Below, piece by piece: positions 1 through 8,256 of a stretch of DNA of 40,519 nucleotides. Positions within the stretch are counted from its first letter, which is position 1, and every line of letters begins with the position of its first letter. The position numbers and the translations under genes were made by a program. The notes under the pieces were generated by a model. The model saw nothing but the letters and a program-made list of their open reading frames with translations. It did no database searches and was not told the origin of the DNA. The DNA comes from a virus. The stretch covers positions 1 through 40,519 of the IMG/VR virus record IMGVR_UViG_3300033145_002427; one strand, given 5' to 3'.

Positions 1-114
1 AAATGTTGCTGATGATTGGTGGAATGCTTACTCTGATTTTATGGGAACTACAACTACAGATAAATGGTGTAAGTGGGATGGTTCTCAAATAGATTGTAAT
101 GTTGAACCAGTTAC
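1..114. repeat. Terminal direct repeat, left copy
   Basis: These 114 bases are identical to the last 114 bases of the window (40406-40519). An exact end-to-end overlap in an assembled contig normally means a circular map, either a circular molecule or circularly permuted packaged DNA. The adhesin frame that leaves the right end continues in frame here, which supports joining. A true short terminal repeat of a linear genome is possible but less likely, because the repeat lies inside a coding sequence. Confidence 0.93.
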
Positions 115-358
115 AGATACAACTTATTCAGCAGGAGAGGGAATTAGTTTAAGCACAACTACATTTAGTGTTGCTGGTGGAGATGGATTAACACAAGAAA
201 CAAGTGGACTTAAAGTAACCCCAGATGGAATTGGAAACACACAATTAGAATATGATACAGGACAAGCATTAACAACAACAAGTAATCCTCAATTTAATAA
301 TGTAACATCAATTTCTTGTTTGGTGTTTGATTCGGGAGGGCAGATTTGTAGTAATTAA
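1..358 (+). CDS. Fibre-like adhesin, C-terminal part (continued from 40519)
   Basis: Last part of the adhesin beginning at 37362; the frame is open from base 2 of the window, and the internal ATG at 41 is not the true start. The final ~80 residues contain a tail-fibre-like region (AGEGISLSTTTFSV, GDGLTQETSGLKV, GQALTTTSNPQFNNVTS). This resembles the glycine/threonine-rich C-terminal segments that precede trimerisation regions in phage fibres. The end (CLVFDSGGQICSN) has two cysteines. The next gene starts one base after the stop. Confidence 0.8.
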   Translation, partial: NVADDWWNAYSDFMGTTTTDKWCKWDGSQIDCNVEPVTDTTYSAGEGISLSTTTFSVAGGDGLTQETSGLKVTPDGIGNTQLEYDTGQALTTTSNPQFNNVTSISCLVFDSGGQICSN

Positions 359-359
359 A

Positions 360-2816
360 ATGAATAAAAAGAAATTAAGATTAATGTATGGAATATGGGT
401 TTTTGTAGTTGCTTCTTTATTTTTAATAAGTCAGCTTATTCCTTTAATTTCTGCTTCACCTGCCCTTACTGCGACACTTTATGATTCAGCAGTTTCAAAC
501 AATGTTGCAACAAATTTTAATTCCACAAGCATTCTTTATATTTTTAACACAGACCATTATGAAGGTGAAGCAACTTCAACTAGTTATTACAGTATCTTCC
601 AGAAATTAAGTCAAGGGATTGAAGGATTCAATATGTCAACTTCAATGCGCAAAGTTAGGGGGTCCGGTCAGGATTTACAGATAGGATTTGGAGATAAGGA
701 AGTGACTTCCATTGTAGGTGATGTCCCAATGACATGTGGAGTTGGGAATCAACCTTCCGTAGTAAATAATGGTTATTTAATTGGGATTAATAGGGGAAGA
801 ACACAATATGGACTCTACAAGGTAGTTTCAGGTGCAGTCACCCTTTTGGGAAGTTGTAAAACAATATCAGACCCAGGAGATGCAACATTTTTCCCAGTAA
901 ATTTGACTTATGATGAATCAACAATTGAAGTTTATGTGAATGGAGTGAAAGATACAATCTCAGATTCAAGTTATACTTTATCCGCTACAACTTCATTCGG
1001 ACAAGCAGTTTATTATGGAACTTCAAATGGGGGACAATCAAAAGTTAAAGATATGTATATTTTTAACACACCTTCAGACCAACCTCCAACATATTCAAAC
1101 GCCCAAACAAATAGCACAACTGCAGGTCAAACAACAAAATTCTCTCTTTTAGTTAATGATGATACCGCATTAGAACCAAATGGTCAATATATTTTCTCTA
1201 CAAATAATACAGGAACTTGGACAAATGATTCAGCAGTTAATTTTACAACAACACCACAATGGGCAAATGTTTCAAAGATGTTAAATGATACTCAAGAAAT
1301 TACAATCGGTTATAAATGGTATATAAAAGATAATAATTTAAATCTCGTTCAAACACCTATATATTCTTTTTTAATTCCAGATACAACTCCTCCAGAAGTA
1401 TATTTAATCTCTCCAATTAATAATACATTTTCAAGTAATTTAACTCAAACATTTATAGTAAATGGAACTGATAATATAGATTTAAAGACTGCTACTTTGC
1501 ATATTTGGAATTCAACTGGAGATGAAATAACTACTACAACAGATTTAACAGGAGATATGTGGATTGCTGATTATAATGGAGGAGGACATGGATATGTTAC
1601 AAAGGTTTTACCAAATGGAACATCTTTTGCTTATTCTCTAACAGGAACATTTAATTATGCTCATTGGATAGCAATGGATAATGATTCTAATATGTGGATT
1701 GTAAGTTATGGGAGTGGGGCAGTAGAGAAAGTTTTACCAAATGGAACATCTTTTATTTATTCTGGGGGTCAGCAGTATAAAAGATATATAGCTTATAACC
1801 CAAGTGATAATTCTCTTTATATGTGTGGAACTAATACTGATGTTGAAAGAGTATTATTAAACGGAACAATTTTAACTGGAATTGCAACACTTCCTGGAAC
1901 TGCTTGTAATGCCATAGCTTTTGATGGAGTGAATATGTGGTTTATGTCTGGAACTGGAGGGGGAATATACTCAAAACTTCTTCCAAACAGAACATTAATT
2001 AATTATACAACAGGAGCAAAAGCTCCAAATGGAGTGGCATTTGATGGAGTTAATATGTGGGTAGGAGGAGGACAAACAGGGAATACACAGGTATCAAAGA
2101 TAAACATAAACACTGGAATAATTACAAATTATACTGTTAGTAGCACACAAGCAGTGTTTCCTTTTTATGATGGTTCAAGTGTTTGGTTTGAAAGTTGGGA
2201 TAATGCTACAGCTATAAGATTTCTTTCAAATGGAAGCATTCAATATTATAAAGGTCTTGGATTAGCACCTTATGGTTCAGCATATAATCCATCCCAAAGG
2301 GCAATGTGGTTTGCTTCAAGAGATAGTAATATAATTACAAAAATTTATATAGATAATGGAACAATGACTAATTACACTTTACCAAATTCGTATGACCCTC
2401 ATGGAATGGCTTTTAGTGGAGCTACTCTTTCAGCTTCTAATCCTCCTTACGGAGTAAGTAATACCAAGATAAACTCAATTTCAGGAATATCAAACCAAAC
2501 ATCTTGGGATTATAATTTATCTTCAATAGGAACTTATTTATGGAATGTTAATGTTTGTGATAATGCTGGGAATTGTGCTTTTAATTCAACAAATTATACT
2601 ATTACAATAACCTTAGCAGATACTTGCACATGTCCAGGAGCTGGAAATGATTGGGAAATTGATATGTCTGATTACTGCAATATAACTGAAGCTTGTGATT
2701 TAACAACAGGAACATTAAGCTTTACAGGAACAGGAATTACAAGAATAAATTCAACAATTAAAACAACAAATTTAGGAGACCCTGGAGCAAATGGGATTCT
2801 TAAATGGAAACAATAA
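360..2816 (+). CDS. Large secreted/virion glycoprotein with nested beta-propeller
   Basis: An 818-residue protein. I choose ATG 360, one base after the adhesin stop, because it gives a clean signal anchor (MNKKKLRLMYGIWVFVVASL). Residues ~25-240 look like a concanavalin/LamG-type beta-sandwich (VNLTYDESTIEVYVNGVKD). Next is an NxT-rich domain (YIFSTNNTGTW, YKWYIKDN), then an Ig-like domain starting DTTPPEVYLISPINN. This Ig-like domain is interrupted after IWNSTGDE (~residue 385) by a propeller-like region with repeated MW-x-[A/V/F] blades (MWIADYNG, MWIVSYG, MWFMSGTG, MWVGGGQ, MWFASRD), and resumes at ~695 (SNTKINSISG, GTYLWNVNVCDNAGNC). It is rich in sequons. It probably sits on the virion surface for host binding. 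A cleaved signal versus a membrane anchor cannot be decided. Confidence 0.72.
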   Translation: MNKKKLRLMYGIWVFVVASLFLISQLIPLISASPALTATLYDSAVSNNVATNFNSTSILYIFNTDHYEGEATSTSYYSIFQKLSQGIEGFNMSTSMRKVRGSGQDLQIGFGDKEVTSIVGDVPMTCGVGNQPSVVNNGYLIGINRGRTQYGLYKVVSGAVTLLGSCKTISDPGDATFFPVNLTYDESTIEVYVNGVKDTISDSSYTLSATTSFGQAVYYGTSNGGQSKVKDMYIFNTPSDQPPTYSNAQTNSTTAGQTTKFSLLVNDDTALEPNGQYIFSTNNTGTWTNDSAVNFTTTPQWANVSKMLNDTQEITIGYKWYIKDNNLNLVQTPIYSFLIPDTTPPEVYLISPINNTFSSNLTQTFIVNGTDNIDLKTATLHIWNSTGDEITTTTDLTGDMWIADYNGGGHGYVTKVLPNGTSFAYSLTGTFNYAHWIAMDNDSNMWIVSYGSGAVEKVLPNGTSFIYSGGQQYKRYIAYNPSDNSLYMCGTNTDVERVLLNGTILTGIATLPGTACNAIAFDGVNMWFMSGTGGGIYSKLLPNRTLINYTTGAKAPNGVAFDGVNMWVGGGQTGNTQVSKININTGIITNYTVSSTQAVFPFYDGSSVWFESWDNATAIRFLSNGSIQYYKGLGLAPYGSAYNPSQRAMWFASRDSNIITKIYIDNGTMTNYTLPNSYDPHGMAFSGATLSASNPPYGVSNTKINSISGISNQTSWDYNLSSIGTYLWNVNVCDNAGNCAFNSTNYTITITLADTCTCPGAGNDWEIDMSDYCNITEACDLTTGTLSFTGTGITRINSTIKTTNLGDPGANGILKWKQ

Positions 2817-3214
2817 CTAAAACAAATATTGGAACAGGAGCAGTAGGAGTATTAGCAGTGCTTAGTTTGATAATTAGTATGGGTGGTGCACCAGATATGG
2901 GAAATTGGTATTATGGAATAGATAATCAATCAAACATAATTTGTGGCCCACTTCAATGTGATAAATTAAGTGCACAAAATGATTTAGGAATTAGTAGTAG
3001 ATGTTATTTCTTTTCTGAAGAAAAAAATAGAACAACCTATAAAACATGTAAAAGTGGGTGGGTTAAATTTGAAAATGTAGAAAAAAGTGAACAAATTAAC
3101 TTTTCTGAAACTGATCATGTTTACTTATATTGTATGAAAGGAAAAAATAGTTTAGTTAGTGAATGTCAAGTAATAGATAATAATCAAACAATATTTAAAT
3201 TGGAGAATAGTTAA
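2804..3214 (+). CDS. Small membrane-anchored, cysteine-containing protein
   Basis: 136 residues, overlapping the upstream gene by 13 bases and the next by one base (TAATG). Residues ~10-28 form a hydrophobic segment (GAVGVLAVLSLIISMGG). The rest is predicted to be extracellular, with seven cysteines (NIICGPLQC, SSRCYFF, KTCKSGW, YLYCMKG, SECQV) and sequons. It lies between the large surface glycoprotein and the head-tail connector genes, so a virion-surface or accessory role is likely. The family is not recognised. Confidence 0.62.
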   Translation: METITKTNIGTGAVGVLAVLSLIISMGGAPDMGNWYYGIDNQSNIICGPLQCDKLSAQNDLGISSRCYFFSEEKNRTTYKTCKSGWVKFENVEKSEQINFSETDHVYLYCMKGKNSLVSECQVIDNNQTIFKLENS

Positions 3215-3819
3215 TGACAACCAAAACAGAATATTATAATGGAAGTGATTGTTCTGGAAGTGATGGTGATTCAAATAGAGTTTTAATACTTTCTAATACA
3301 GGAATAACTTCAACTAATGAATTTTTAGTTTATGTAAGCGGTTTAGCTTTATCTACAACAACAGAATATACTGTAGTTCATAAAGATGGTTCAACTGAAA
3401 TAACTTTTTTAAACAAATTATGGGATGATATGACTATAATTGTTCAGTATAGTGAAAAGATAACTGGATTAGGAAGTGATTTTGAATTAGGGCCATTAGG
3501 TGATTTTGGAGTTGAAGTTGTTAGAACTCCTGTGACAGTAACAACAGATTTCAGTGGAAATAAAAATTATACAAATGGAACAAATGAAACAATAGAAGTA
3601 GTATTTGAAGTTTATAATGAAAAGCATAATTTAGATAAATCAGGATTAACAAAAGTTTATGATGCTAAGATGTTTTTAAAACCAAATCAAACATTAAATA
3701 AATATGATAAAATAACTTATGATTCAAAAGTGTATATGGTTAAAGAAGTAAGTATTAGAAATTTTAATGGAACTACAATTTTTCATGTAGCAGGATTATT
3801 TTATCTAAAAGAAGAATAA
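3214..3819 (+). CDS. Head-tail stopper-like connector protein
   Basis: 201 residues. The C-terminal half has a stopper/head-closure look: a beta-rich region with KPNQTLNKYDKITYDSKVYM followed by VKEVSIR, like the 'D-x-i-x-y-d-g-x-x-y-x-v' strands of SPP1 gp16-type and HK97 gp7-type proteins. The N-terminal ~85 residues form a separate beta-sandwich-like segment (TEYTVVHKDGSTEITF, TIIVQYSE), similar to the N-terminal segment of the protein at 4234. It is immediately followed, with one-base overlap, by an HK97 gp10-like gene, matching the usual stopper, gp10, terminator order. Function rests on order and partial similarity. Confidence 0.55.
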   Translation: MTTKTEYYNGSDCSGSDGDSNRVLILSNTGITSTNEFLVYVSGLALSTTTEYTVVHKDGSTEITFLNKLWDDMTIIVQYSEKITGLGSDFELGPLGDFGVEVVRTPVTVTTDFSGNKNYTNGTNETIEVVFEVYNEKHNLDKSGLTKVYDAKMFLKPNQTLNKYDKITYDSKVYMVKEVSIRNFNGTTIFHVAGLFYLKEE

Positions 3820-4175
3820 TGAATGAAATTCAAAGGTTATTAGATAAAGCATTGCCAAATATTGCCAGGCGATTATTAAATGAATTAATAATTACTTGTC
3901 CTGTGGATACTGGAAGATTAAGATCAAGTATTAAAGTAAAATCAACAGATGAAGGTTTAATTATTTGGATGGTAGAATATGGAAAGTATGTAGAATTTGG
4001 AAGAAATCCAAGAATAATTGTTCCAACAAATAAGAAAGCATTAGCATTTAAAAAAGATGGAAAAACAATAATAGTAAAAAAGGTTAGACAAGGAGCAGTA
4101 AGGCCAAATCCTTTTATTCGAAATGCAATCCAAAATAAATTAAGAAAGATTATAATTGAAGAAATCAGCAGATAG
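3819..4175 (+). CDS. HK97 gp10-like tail completion protein
   Basis: 118 residues with the recognisable gp10-like pattern: an N-terminal amphipathic helix, CPVDTGRLRSSIKV, then VEYGKYVEFG, and a C-terminal RPNPFIRNAIQNKLRKII. The family acts in head-tail joining of siphoviruses. The start overlaps the upstream stop by one base (AATGA). Length is normal for the family (110-150 residues). One of the firmest calls in the tail module. Confidence 0.82.
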   Translation: MNEIQRLLDKALPNIARRLLNELIITCPVDTGRLRSSIKVKSTDEGLIIWMVEYGKYVEFGRNPRIIVPTNKKALAFKKDGKTIIVKKVRQGAVRPNPFIRNAIQNKLRKIIIEEISR

Positions 4176-4192
4176 ACAACAATATTTAAATA
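4171..4192 (+). promoter_or_regulatory. Archaeal-type promoter before the tail gene at 4234
   Basis: GACAACAATATTTAAATA ends in a TTTAAATA TATA box at 4185-4192. The same CAACAATATTTAAATA string occurs before the portal (27.6 kb) and protease (31.2 kb) genes. Expected transcription start is around 4212-4216, leaving a short leader with the SD-like AGAGGTT before the GTG at 4234. Confidence 0.62.
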
Positions 4193-4233
4193 CTTTAATG
4201 AATTTAAAAAATAAACCAAGAGGTTAAATTCAA

Positions 4234-4878
4234 GTGAATATACAAAAAATAAAGCAAGAGCAAGTAGTATTTTTAAGAAATCAAAATGTATTTACTATAA
4301 CTCAGCGAGGAGTAACAACGGCAAATGCAACTGGAACACTTTCTGGAACAAAAGTTATAACAATTGATAAAATAAATGTAAAAAATATTAGAAGTATAAT
4401 AGTTGATTCAGTTTCAAAATCAATTGGTACAGATTATACAGTTAATTATAAGCATTCAACAGGTTGTGTTATTACCTTTGGATCCAATCAAACAGGAGAT
4501 TATGTAGTTTCGTACGATTATGGTCATGACAAAATTTATCCAGATTTTCCAAGGGATGATTTAACAATTAGTTCATATCCAAGAATTGCAGTAGATATTT
4601 TAAATGTAGGAATAGATGCTTTTGGAATTGGAGGAAGTCAGTTTATTTCAAATGTTTCTTTTACAATTGTTATTTATTCAAATAATACAGATGATTTAGA
4701 TAGTTATATTCAAACAATTAAAGATTTATATATATCAAATTCAAAAGAATTTTATTATCTTAAATTTATTAAACCAACATTAATTGGGCCAACAATTAAT
4801 AGTTTAGAAAGATCTAATGAAATAATGTCAAAAAACATAGATTTATTGGGAATGTTTAATGTGGATACAGCAGAATGA
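4234..4878 (+). CDS. Tail terminator / completion-like protein
   Basis: 214 residues, GTG start, SD AGAGGTT about 10 bases upstream. The N-terminal ~90 residues form an Ig-like beta segment (GTKVITIDKINV, DYTVNYKHSTGCVITFGS, YVVSYDYG) resembling the N-terminal part of the 3214 protein. The C-terminal part (YPRIAVDILNVGIDAFGIG, VSFTIVIYSNNTDDLDSYIQTIKDL) resembles tail terminator proteins, which cap the tail tube and have a beta-sheet packed against helices. Position between the gp10-like and tail-tube genes fits. The family was not matched formally. Confidence 0.55.
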   Translation: MNIQKIKQEQVVFLRNQNVFTITQRGVTTANATGTLSGTKVITIDKINVKNIRSIIVDSVSKSIGTDYTVNYKHSTGCVITFGSNQTGDYVVSYDYGHDKIYPDFPRDDLTISSYPRIAVDILNVGIDAFGIGGSQFISNVSFTIVIYSNNTDDLDSYIQTIKDLYISNSKEFYYLKFIKPTLIGPTINSLERSNEIMSKNIDLLGMFNVDTAE

Positions 4879-5060
4879 ATAACAAAGAATTAAAAAAATT
4901 AATGACCAATTTAGCAAAAGGGAAGATTTCAAAGGAAGAGGTAGATATGGTTATAAATAAGGAAAAAGTCGCCCAGAACAAGCCTATTAAGAAATTTAAA
5001 GGAAAGAAATATACTCATAAGAGAAAGAAATCAATTAAAGTACGGGAGGTTAAACAATGA
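4875..5060 (+). CDS. Small basic protein of the tail module
   Basis: 61 residues, ATGA overlap with the upstream stop and with the downstream tail-tube start. The first half is acidic/neutral and helical (KELKKLMTNLAKGKISKEEVDMVI); the second half is very basic (KPIKKFKGKKYTHKRKKSIKV). Translational coupling on both sides makes it a real gene. Role unknown; a small assembly factor or nucleic acid-binding protein is possible. Confidence 0.6.
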   Translation: MNNKELKKLMTNLAKGKISKEEVDMVINKEKVAQNKPIKKFKGKKYTHKRKKSIKVREVKQ

Positions 5061-6064
5061 CACAAAATTATTTAGGAGGAGGAAGTACAGTAGCACTTTA
5101 TGCTTTTGAAGATATGGATGGTTGGACCAAAGCAGCAGCAAGTCATACAAAAAGTGCTGAAACTTATGTACCATTTGGACAAGGAGTAGAAGTAACAGTT
5201 ACAAGAAACAATAATGCAGAGAGAGTTTTTGGAGTTGGTGCACGAAATGCAACAGCTACAGTAAATAAGAATTATGGTGGAGCTTTGACAGTAAGTGGAG
5301 TTCTTTCAAATGCTTATTGGTTATTAGGAGTTTTAGGAGCAAATGAAGATGGAGGAACAGTCGGGGCATACACTCATACTTACACAGAAGCAGATATATT
5401 ACCAAGTTTTACAACTATAACAAGTTTTGAATTAGGAACAACAGATTTTGCAAGTGATTTGATTGGATGTGTAATAAATTCTTGTACAATTTCAGCAGCA
5501 GTAAATGAGGCTTTAAAGTTTAGTCTTGAAGGAGTATATAGATATGAATCACTTGGAGAAACTAAGACATCAGATAATGCAGATGTAGAACCAGTATTTA
5601 CTTTTGCACATGGAAGTATAGAAATGCCAGATGGAACAACTATTGCAGCAGTTCAAAGTTTTGAATTAACAATAGTTGAAAATGCAGAAGCAATATATGG
5701 TATTGGAAGTAGATTTATGACAGGAGTAGTTGCAAAAAATAGGGAATATAATTTTTCTATGACTGCAGCATTTAATGATTATACTGATTTATTGACATAT
5801 TTTATGAATGGTACCAGCACAGCAACAGCACCAACAACAGGAAGTGGAACAGAAATAGCAACTTTAGAATTAACATTTACAAATGATGATGGGGATATTT
5901 TAGATATTAATTTAACAGGAATTCATTTAAATGAAGAAACATTACCACAAACACCAAATGAAATTATAAAAGAAGATGTAACTGGTTGGGCAAGAGCATG
6001 TACAAATGTTATTTATACAAATGATGTGGAAACAGCACCTAAAGCAGCAACAAATATAGAATAA
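5057..6064 (+). CDS. Major tail tube protein
   Basis: 335 residues, preceded by GGGAGGT and overlapping the upstream stop. It is beta-rich with a tail-tube style: an early FGQGVEVTVTRNNNAERVFG, repeated SFELTI/FELG strands, FSLEGVYRYES, and a late DILDINLTGIHLNEET. Position just before the frameshifted chaperone and tape measure is the classical place of the siphovirus tube gene. Somewhat longer than many tube proteins (150-250 residues), suggesting an extra domain. Confidence 0.75.
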   Translation: MTQNYLGGGSTVALYAFEDMDGWTKAAASHTKSAETYVPFGQGVEVTVTRNNNAERVFGVGARNATATVNKNYGGALTVSGVLSNAYWLLGVLGANEDGGTVGAYTHTYTEADILPSFTTITSFELGTTDFASDLIGCVINSCTISAAVNEALKFSLEGVYRYESLGETKTSDNADVEPVFTFAHGSIEMPDGTTIAAVQSFELTIVENAEAIYGIGSRFMTGVVAKNREYNFSMTAAFNDYTDLLTYFMNGTSTATAPTTGSGTEIATLELTFTNDDGDILDINLTGIHLNEETLPQTPNEIIKEDVTGWARACTNVIYTNDVETAPKAATNIE

Positions 6065-6438
6065 TGGTTGAAAAAATTATTCCAGATTTGGGTATTGATG
6101 CAAAGAAAAGAATTATTGAACAGACAAAGAATATTCCTTTATTAGTTAATGGAAAAGAAATCTTAATTAAAATTAGGAAATTAAGTACTGGTGTAAGAAA
6201 TAAAATCAGAAGTGAATGCACTAAGACAACTATTCTTGGAGGACAACCACAAGTTAAGGTTGATGAAACAGAAATACAAGAGAAAATCTTAGCAAAAGCA
6301 ATAGTAGAAGCACCTTTTGAAATTTCAGTAGAAATAATAAAGAAACTTCCTTTTGATGTAACAGATTATATTTTTGAAGAATATAGTCAATTTGCAGAAC
6401 CTACTCAAAAAAAAAATTTAGAATTAGAGAAAGCCTAA
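6064..6438 (+). CDS. Tail assembly chaperone, short (G-like) product
   Basis: 124 residues, start overlapping the tail-tube stop (AATG). It is helical, beginning MVEKIIPDLGIDAKKRII, and ends LELEKA at 6438. In siphoviruses this gene between tube and tape measure makes the G product and, by -1 frameshift, the longer GT product; both bind the tape measure during tail assembly. A run of ten A (6407-6416) near its end is the likely slip site. Confidence 0.75.
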   Translation: MVEKIIPDLGIDAKKRIIEQTKNIPLLVNGKEILIKIRKLSTGVRNKIRSECTKTTILGGQPQVKVDETEIQEKILAKAIVEAPFEISVEIIKKLPFDVTDYIFEEYSQFAEPTQKKNLELEKA

Positions 6439-6614
6439 AAGGAAATTATCTTGATGATCCAGGAATATCAGAAGAATTTACTTATTGGTTTTTTGCTAAT
6501 CGGTTTGGTTATACCCCTAATCAAGTGGATAATCTTCCTTATGATAGGATGGTATACTTTTTAGAGTTAGAAAGAGAACTCAAAAAGCAAGAAAAATTAA
6601 GCATGAATAAATAA
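6064..6614 (+). CDS. Tail assembly chaperone, frameshifted (GT-like) product
   Basis: Reading the G-like frame to the A-run at 6407-6416 and slipping back one base continues into an open frame to TAA at 6612-6614. The extra ~65 residues (RIRESLKGNYLDDPGISEEF, then TYWFFANRFGYTPNQVDNLP, ending KLSMNK) look like a normal T domain: helical, with aromatic residues and no start codon of its own near the overlap. The stop lies two bases before the tape measure ATG. The -1 direction and location match the conserved tail chaperone frameshift. Frameshift frequency is not knowable from sequence. Confidence 0.78.
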
Positions 6615-6616
6615 AA

Positions 6617-7855
6617 ATGGTAGAAGGATTTGAAATAAAAGTTCCAATCACTTTAAAAGGTGGTCAAGAAGGAGAAAAAGTTGGAAAGCAAATAGGAGAA
6701 AACATAGCATCGCAGCTAAAAAGAAATCTTAAAGCAATTAATATTGGGGGAACAGGAGGAACAGGAAGTGATATTACAGGAATGCTTGGAGTGACAAAAG
6801 GACTTAAAGGAGTAACAACAAAATTAGGTGTTGTTGGGGCAGCAATTGCAGCATCAGTAGGATTATTATCAAAAGCAAGTCCATATTTAAAAGGGATATT
6901 AAAGATTTTTGGTAGGGCATTTATGATTTTTTTTAGACCATTTGGAGATTTTTTGGCTACTTTATTAAGACCATTAGCAATTTTAATGATGAAGATGGCT
7001 GTTGCATTTTTAAAATGGACAAGACCAATAAGTACCAAAGTAAGAGAATCTGTTGCAGAGGTACCACAAATTAAGAGAACAGGAATGATATTGCCAGATA
7101 TTGGTGTTGGATTAGCAAACTGGGCATTGAAAGTTGGAGCAGCATTTGGTACAGTTATTGTAGAAATAGGTAAAAGTGCTTTTAATCTTGGGACAAAAAT
7201 TGGAGAATGGTTATTAAAGTATGTTATAATTCCTGCTGGAGAATGGCTTGGAACAAAACTTTTTGGAATTTGGTCATGGACTAAAGATTTTTCAAAATGG
7301 TTATGGGAAAAAATAACAAGTATTTGGTCATGGGGGGATAATTTTCCTGGATGGATTTGGAGTAAAATAACAAATATTTGGAGATGGGGTTATGATTTTG
7401 GTTATTGGATTTGGGGAAAGATAACAAAGATTTGGTCTTGGGGGTATAATTTTGGAAGTTGGTTGTGGAGTAGAGTAAGAAGTATTTGGTCTTGGGGGTA
7501 TAATTTTGGAAGTTGGTTGTGGGGAAGAATAACAAGTATTTGGTCTTGGCATTATAATATTGGTTCTTGGTTATGGAATAAAATAACAAACGCATTAGGT
7601 CATTTTAGTTTTGGTGGATTTTCAAGTAGAGGTTATGCCACTGGAACACCTTTTGTTCCAGAAACAGGATTATATCAATTACATAGGGGAGAAGAAGTTA
7701 TTCCAAGAACAAAAGTAACACAGAATAAATCAACAATTTTAAATCCAACATTTAATTTTAATGGGAACGTAACACCAGAAATGGATATGGATGAAATAGC
7801 AAGACGTACAAGCAGGGTTATTGAAATGGAATTAAAACAAAAGGGGATAATATGA
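6617..7855 (+). CDS. Short tape measure protein with Trp-rich repeats
   Basis: 412 residues. N-terminus: a helical, Gly-rich start (EIKVPITLKGGQEGEKVGKQ). Residues ~70-135 contain long hydrophobic helices (FMIFFRPFGDFLATLLRPLA). Residues 218-325 are six consecutive 18-residue Trp-rich repeats. The C-terminus has the tape-measure-like ETGLYQLHRGEEVIPRTKV and ends in helix. Position after the G/GT gene and before distal tail genes identifies it. If the usual ~0.15 nm per residue holds, the tail would be about 60 nm. Its length is at the low end for tape measures. Confidence 0.75.
   Translation: MVEGFEIKVPITLKGGQEGEKVGKQIGENIASQLKRNLKAINIGGTGGTGSDITGMLGVTKGLKGVTTKLGVVGAAIAASVGLLSKASPYLKGILKIFGRAFMIFFRPFGDFLATLLRPLAILMMKMAVAFLKWTRPISTKVRESVAEVPQIKRTGMILPDIGVGLANWALKVGAAFGTVIVEIGKSAFNLGTKIGEWLLKYVIIPAGEWLGTKLFGIWSWTKDFSKWLWEKITSIWSWGDNFPGWIWSKITNIWRWGYDFGYWIWGKITKIWSWGYNFGSWLWSRVRSIWSWGYNFGSWLWGRITSIWSWHYNIGSWLWNKITNALGHFSFGGFSSRGYATGTPFVPETGLYQLHRGEEVIPRTKVTQNKSTILNPTFNFNGNVTPEMDMDEIARRTSRVIEMELKQKGII
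7268..7591 (+). repeat. Six tandem 54-bp repeats encoding Trp-rich 18-mers
   Basis: Each unit has the form IWSWGYNFGSWLWGRITS with four Trp at fixed positions (2, 4, 11 and 13). Units 4 and 5 are nearly identical in DNA (TTTGGTCTTGGGGGTATAAT); units 1, 2, 3 and 6 are more diverged. The array totals 24 Trp in 108 residues. Confidence 0.95.
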
Positions 7856-8256
7856 GTAATACAACTTTAAACGGGGTAGTTTTACATAATGGTTCAAATG
7901 CAATAATAATTGAAAATAATTGTAAAAAAGAAGGTATTTTATCTGTATTGCCACTTTATTTAAGTGATTCTGATTCAACTGATGTTTTTGATTTTGGAGG
8001 AACAATTAAAACAATTAATTTGACAGGAACTTATATTGGAACAAATCTTGCAGCAAGTAAAAATTGGTTAGAATCTGTTGAAGCATTAATTCAAGGGCAT
8101 CAAGATATTGAAGCAGGAGCACCTTATACTTTTGTAGATGATCTTAGAGGAACAATTAAAGTAAAAATTCTTGATTTTAATACTAATTGGAGGGAAGCAA
8201 ATACCGCAAGAATTGATTGGACAATTAAATTGGTACAATCAAGCACAAATGCATAA
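7852..8256 (+). CDS. Distal tail / tail accessory protein
   Basis: 134 residues, ATGA overlap with the tape measure stop and one-base overlap with the next gene. It contains beta strands and a helix (NWLESVEALIQGHQDIEAGA) followed by TIKVKILDFNTNWREANTA and IDWTIKLVQ. That ending, a strand pair with 'i-k-v-k-i-x-d-f' and '-r-i-d-w-t-i-k-l-v', resembles small tail proteins placed right after the tape measure in archaeal and bacterial siphoviruses. Probably a distal tail or tube-tip component. Confidence 0.6.
   Translation: MSNTTLNGVVLHNGSNAIIIENNCKKEGILSVLPLYLSDSDSTDVFDFGGTIKTINLTGTYIGTNLAASKNWLESVEALIQGHQDIEAGAPYTFVDDLRGTIKVKILDFNTNWREANTARIDWTIKLVQSSTNA

Noticed and set aside
1-114. Terminal repeat as an inverted or long terminal repeat of a linear genome
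   Set aside because: It is a direct copy inside a coding sequence whose frame continues across the ends, which fits assembly overlap of a circular map better.
3186-3213. CAAACAATATTTAAAT as a promoter for the 3214 gene
   Set aside because: The TATA-like part is only about 17 bases before the start codon, too close for a leaderless start, and the sequence is also coding. Kept only as a weak copy of the shared block.
7281-7595. Long open frames on the - strand opposite the Trp repeats
   Set aside because: They mirror the repetitive sequence of the tape measure gene, have no ribosome site and read as low-complexity Pro/Ser/Tyr strings.
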